From Nocardioidaceae bacterium (GTDB taxonomy: Bacteria; Actinomycetota; Actinomycetes; Propionibacteriales; Nocardioidaceae): a stretch of DNA of 5,862 bases. Position 1 is the first letter of the stretch. Each line of letters opens with the position of its first letter. The position numbers were made by a program, and so were the translations under genes. The stretch is from contig JACCUS010000114.1 of the NCBI GenBank assembly GCA_013811715.1, positions 1 to 5,862 on the forward strand, written 5' to 3'. Below the pieces are notes generated by a model. The model was not told the DNA's origin. It did no database searches and saw only the letters and a list, made by a program, of their open reading frames with translations. Positions 5,254 through 5,862 of this stretch are shown here, piece by piece.

Positions 5254-5862
5254 TGCAGGCCATCGTCCTGGTCGGCGGCTTCGGTACGCGGCTGCGCCCA
5301 CTGACCGACACCATCCCCAAACCGGTGCTGCCCGTTGGTCAGGTACCGATGATCGTGCGCCTCGTCGGCCAGCTCGAGCGCGGCGGAGTCGACCGGGTCA
5401 CGCTGGCTCTCGGCTTCAAACCTGAGCACTTCAACAGCGTGTTCCCCGACCAGCGCTGCGGTGATGTCGTCGTGCAGTACGCCGTCGAACCCGAACCGCT
5501 CGACACCGGAGGGGCCATCCGTTTCGCCGCCGACGTCGCCGGCATCGACGAGACGTTTGTCGTCGCCAACGGCGACGTGTTGACCAATCTCGACCTCGGC
5601 GCGCTCGTCGGGTTTCATCGCCGCAGCGGCGCCGAGGCCACGCTGCACCTCACACCGGTCGACGACCCATCGGTCTACGGTGTGGTCGACGCCGATGAGT
5701 CGGGACGGGTGCGCCGGTTCGTCGAGAAGCCGACGCCCGGCACCGAGCCGTGCGATCTGGTGAACGCCGGCACGTACGTGTTCGAGCCGCGGATGCTGGA
5801 GCGACTTCCGAGCGGCGTGCGCACGTCCGTCGAGCGCCAGACGTTCCCGGCAGTGGTCGCCG
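5253..5862 (+). CDS. NDP-sugar pyrophosphorylase, mannose-1-phosphate guanylyltransferase type (runs off the right edge)
   Basis: This cytoplasmic enzyme joins a sugar 1-phosphate to an NTP, releasing pyrophosphate and giving the nucleotide sugar used by glycosyltransferases. 203 residues are visible from the ATG at 5253, with no stop before the window end; full-length family members without an extra domain run to about 230-250, longer ones to 350 or more. The nucleotide-binding signature GGFGTRLRPLT is at residues 8-18, followed by PKP (22-24). EPLDTGGAI (81-89) lines the base/sugar pocket, NGD (106-108) gives the metal-binding Asp108, and FVEKP (156-160), NAGTYVF (171-177) and SVERQTFP (192-199) match GDP-mannose pyrophosphorylases such as the mycobacterial enzyme. 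GDP-mannose is therefore the best guess; a glucose-1-phosphate thymidylyl- or uridylyltransferase cannot be excluded. The start overlaps the preceding stop (TGATG), so it is probably translationally coupled to the His-rich protein gene. Confidence 0.92.
   Translation, partial: MQAIVLVGGFGTRLRPLTDTIPKPVLPVGQVPMIVRLVGQLERGGVDRVTLALGFKPEHFNSVFPDQRCGDVVVQYAVEPEPLDTGGAIRFAADVAGIDETFVVANGDVLTNLDLGALVGFHRRSGAEATLHLTPVDDPSVYGVVDADESGRVRRFVEKPTPGTEPCDLVNAGTYVFEPRMLERLPSGVRTSVERQTFPAVVA

Overview
The window is GC-rich, its codons mostly end in G or C, and several genes start with GTG or overlap as TGATG. Together with the protein styles this points to a high-GC actinomycete. An Acidimicrobiia-like organism (Ilumatobacter or a relative) is my best guess, but that rests on family impression and not on a marker gene.

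Layout. Positions 1-108 hold the first 36 codons of a minus-strand gene that looks like a GNAT (RimJ/RimL-type) acetyltransferase. It is divergent from mug (169-732, +), a G:T/U mismatch DNA glycosylase. The best mug start is a GTG at 169 lying just after a TANNNT -10 box, so its mRNA is probably leaderless. After an 82-base gap come three GT-B glycosyltransferases of family GT4, all on the + strand: 815-1915 and 1915-3036 (both resembling the mtfB-type group, joined by a TGATG stop/start overlap) and 3050-4333 (WbuB-like). A perfect GC-rich hairpin (4348-4364) follows the third one. It sits just upstream of a second TANNNT box (4381-4386) and a second GTG start at 4396. This gene (4396-5253) encodes a secreted or membrane-anchored protein of unknown function, with a His-rich (HxH) domain and a low-complexity Pro/Ala/Ser/Thr tail. 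It overlaps, again as TGATG, an NDP-sugar pyrophosphorylase of the mannose-1-phosphate guanylyltransferase type (5253 to beyond the window end).

Working together. The glycosyltransferases and the sugar-nucleotide enzyme make a convincing cell-surface glycan (exopolysaccharide, glycolipid or O-chain type) locus: the pyrophosphorylase makes an activated sugar (GDP-mannose is the best guess) and the GT4 enzymes would add sugars to a carrier. Donor, acceptor and product cannot be read from the sequence. The least explained item is the His-rich anchored protein coupled to the pyrophosphorylase. I found no mobile element, CRISPR array, tRNA or rRNA, and no stretch over 300 bases without a gene.
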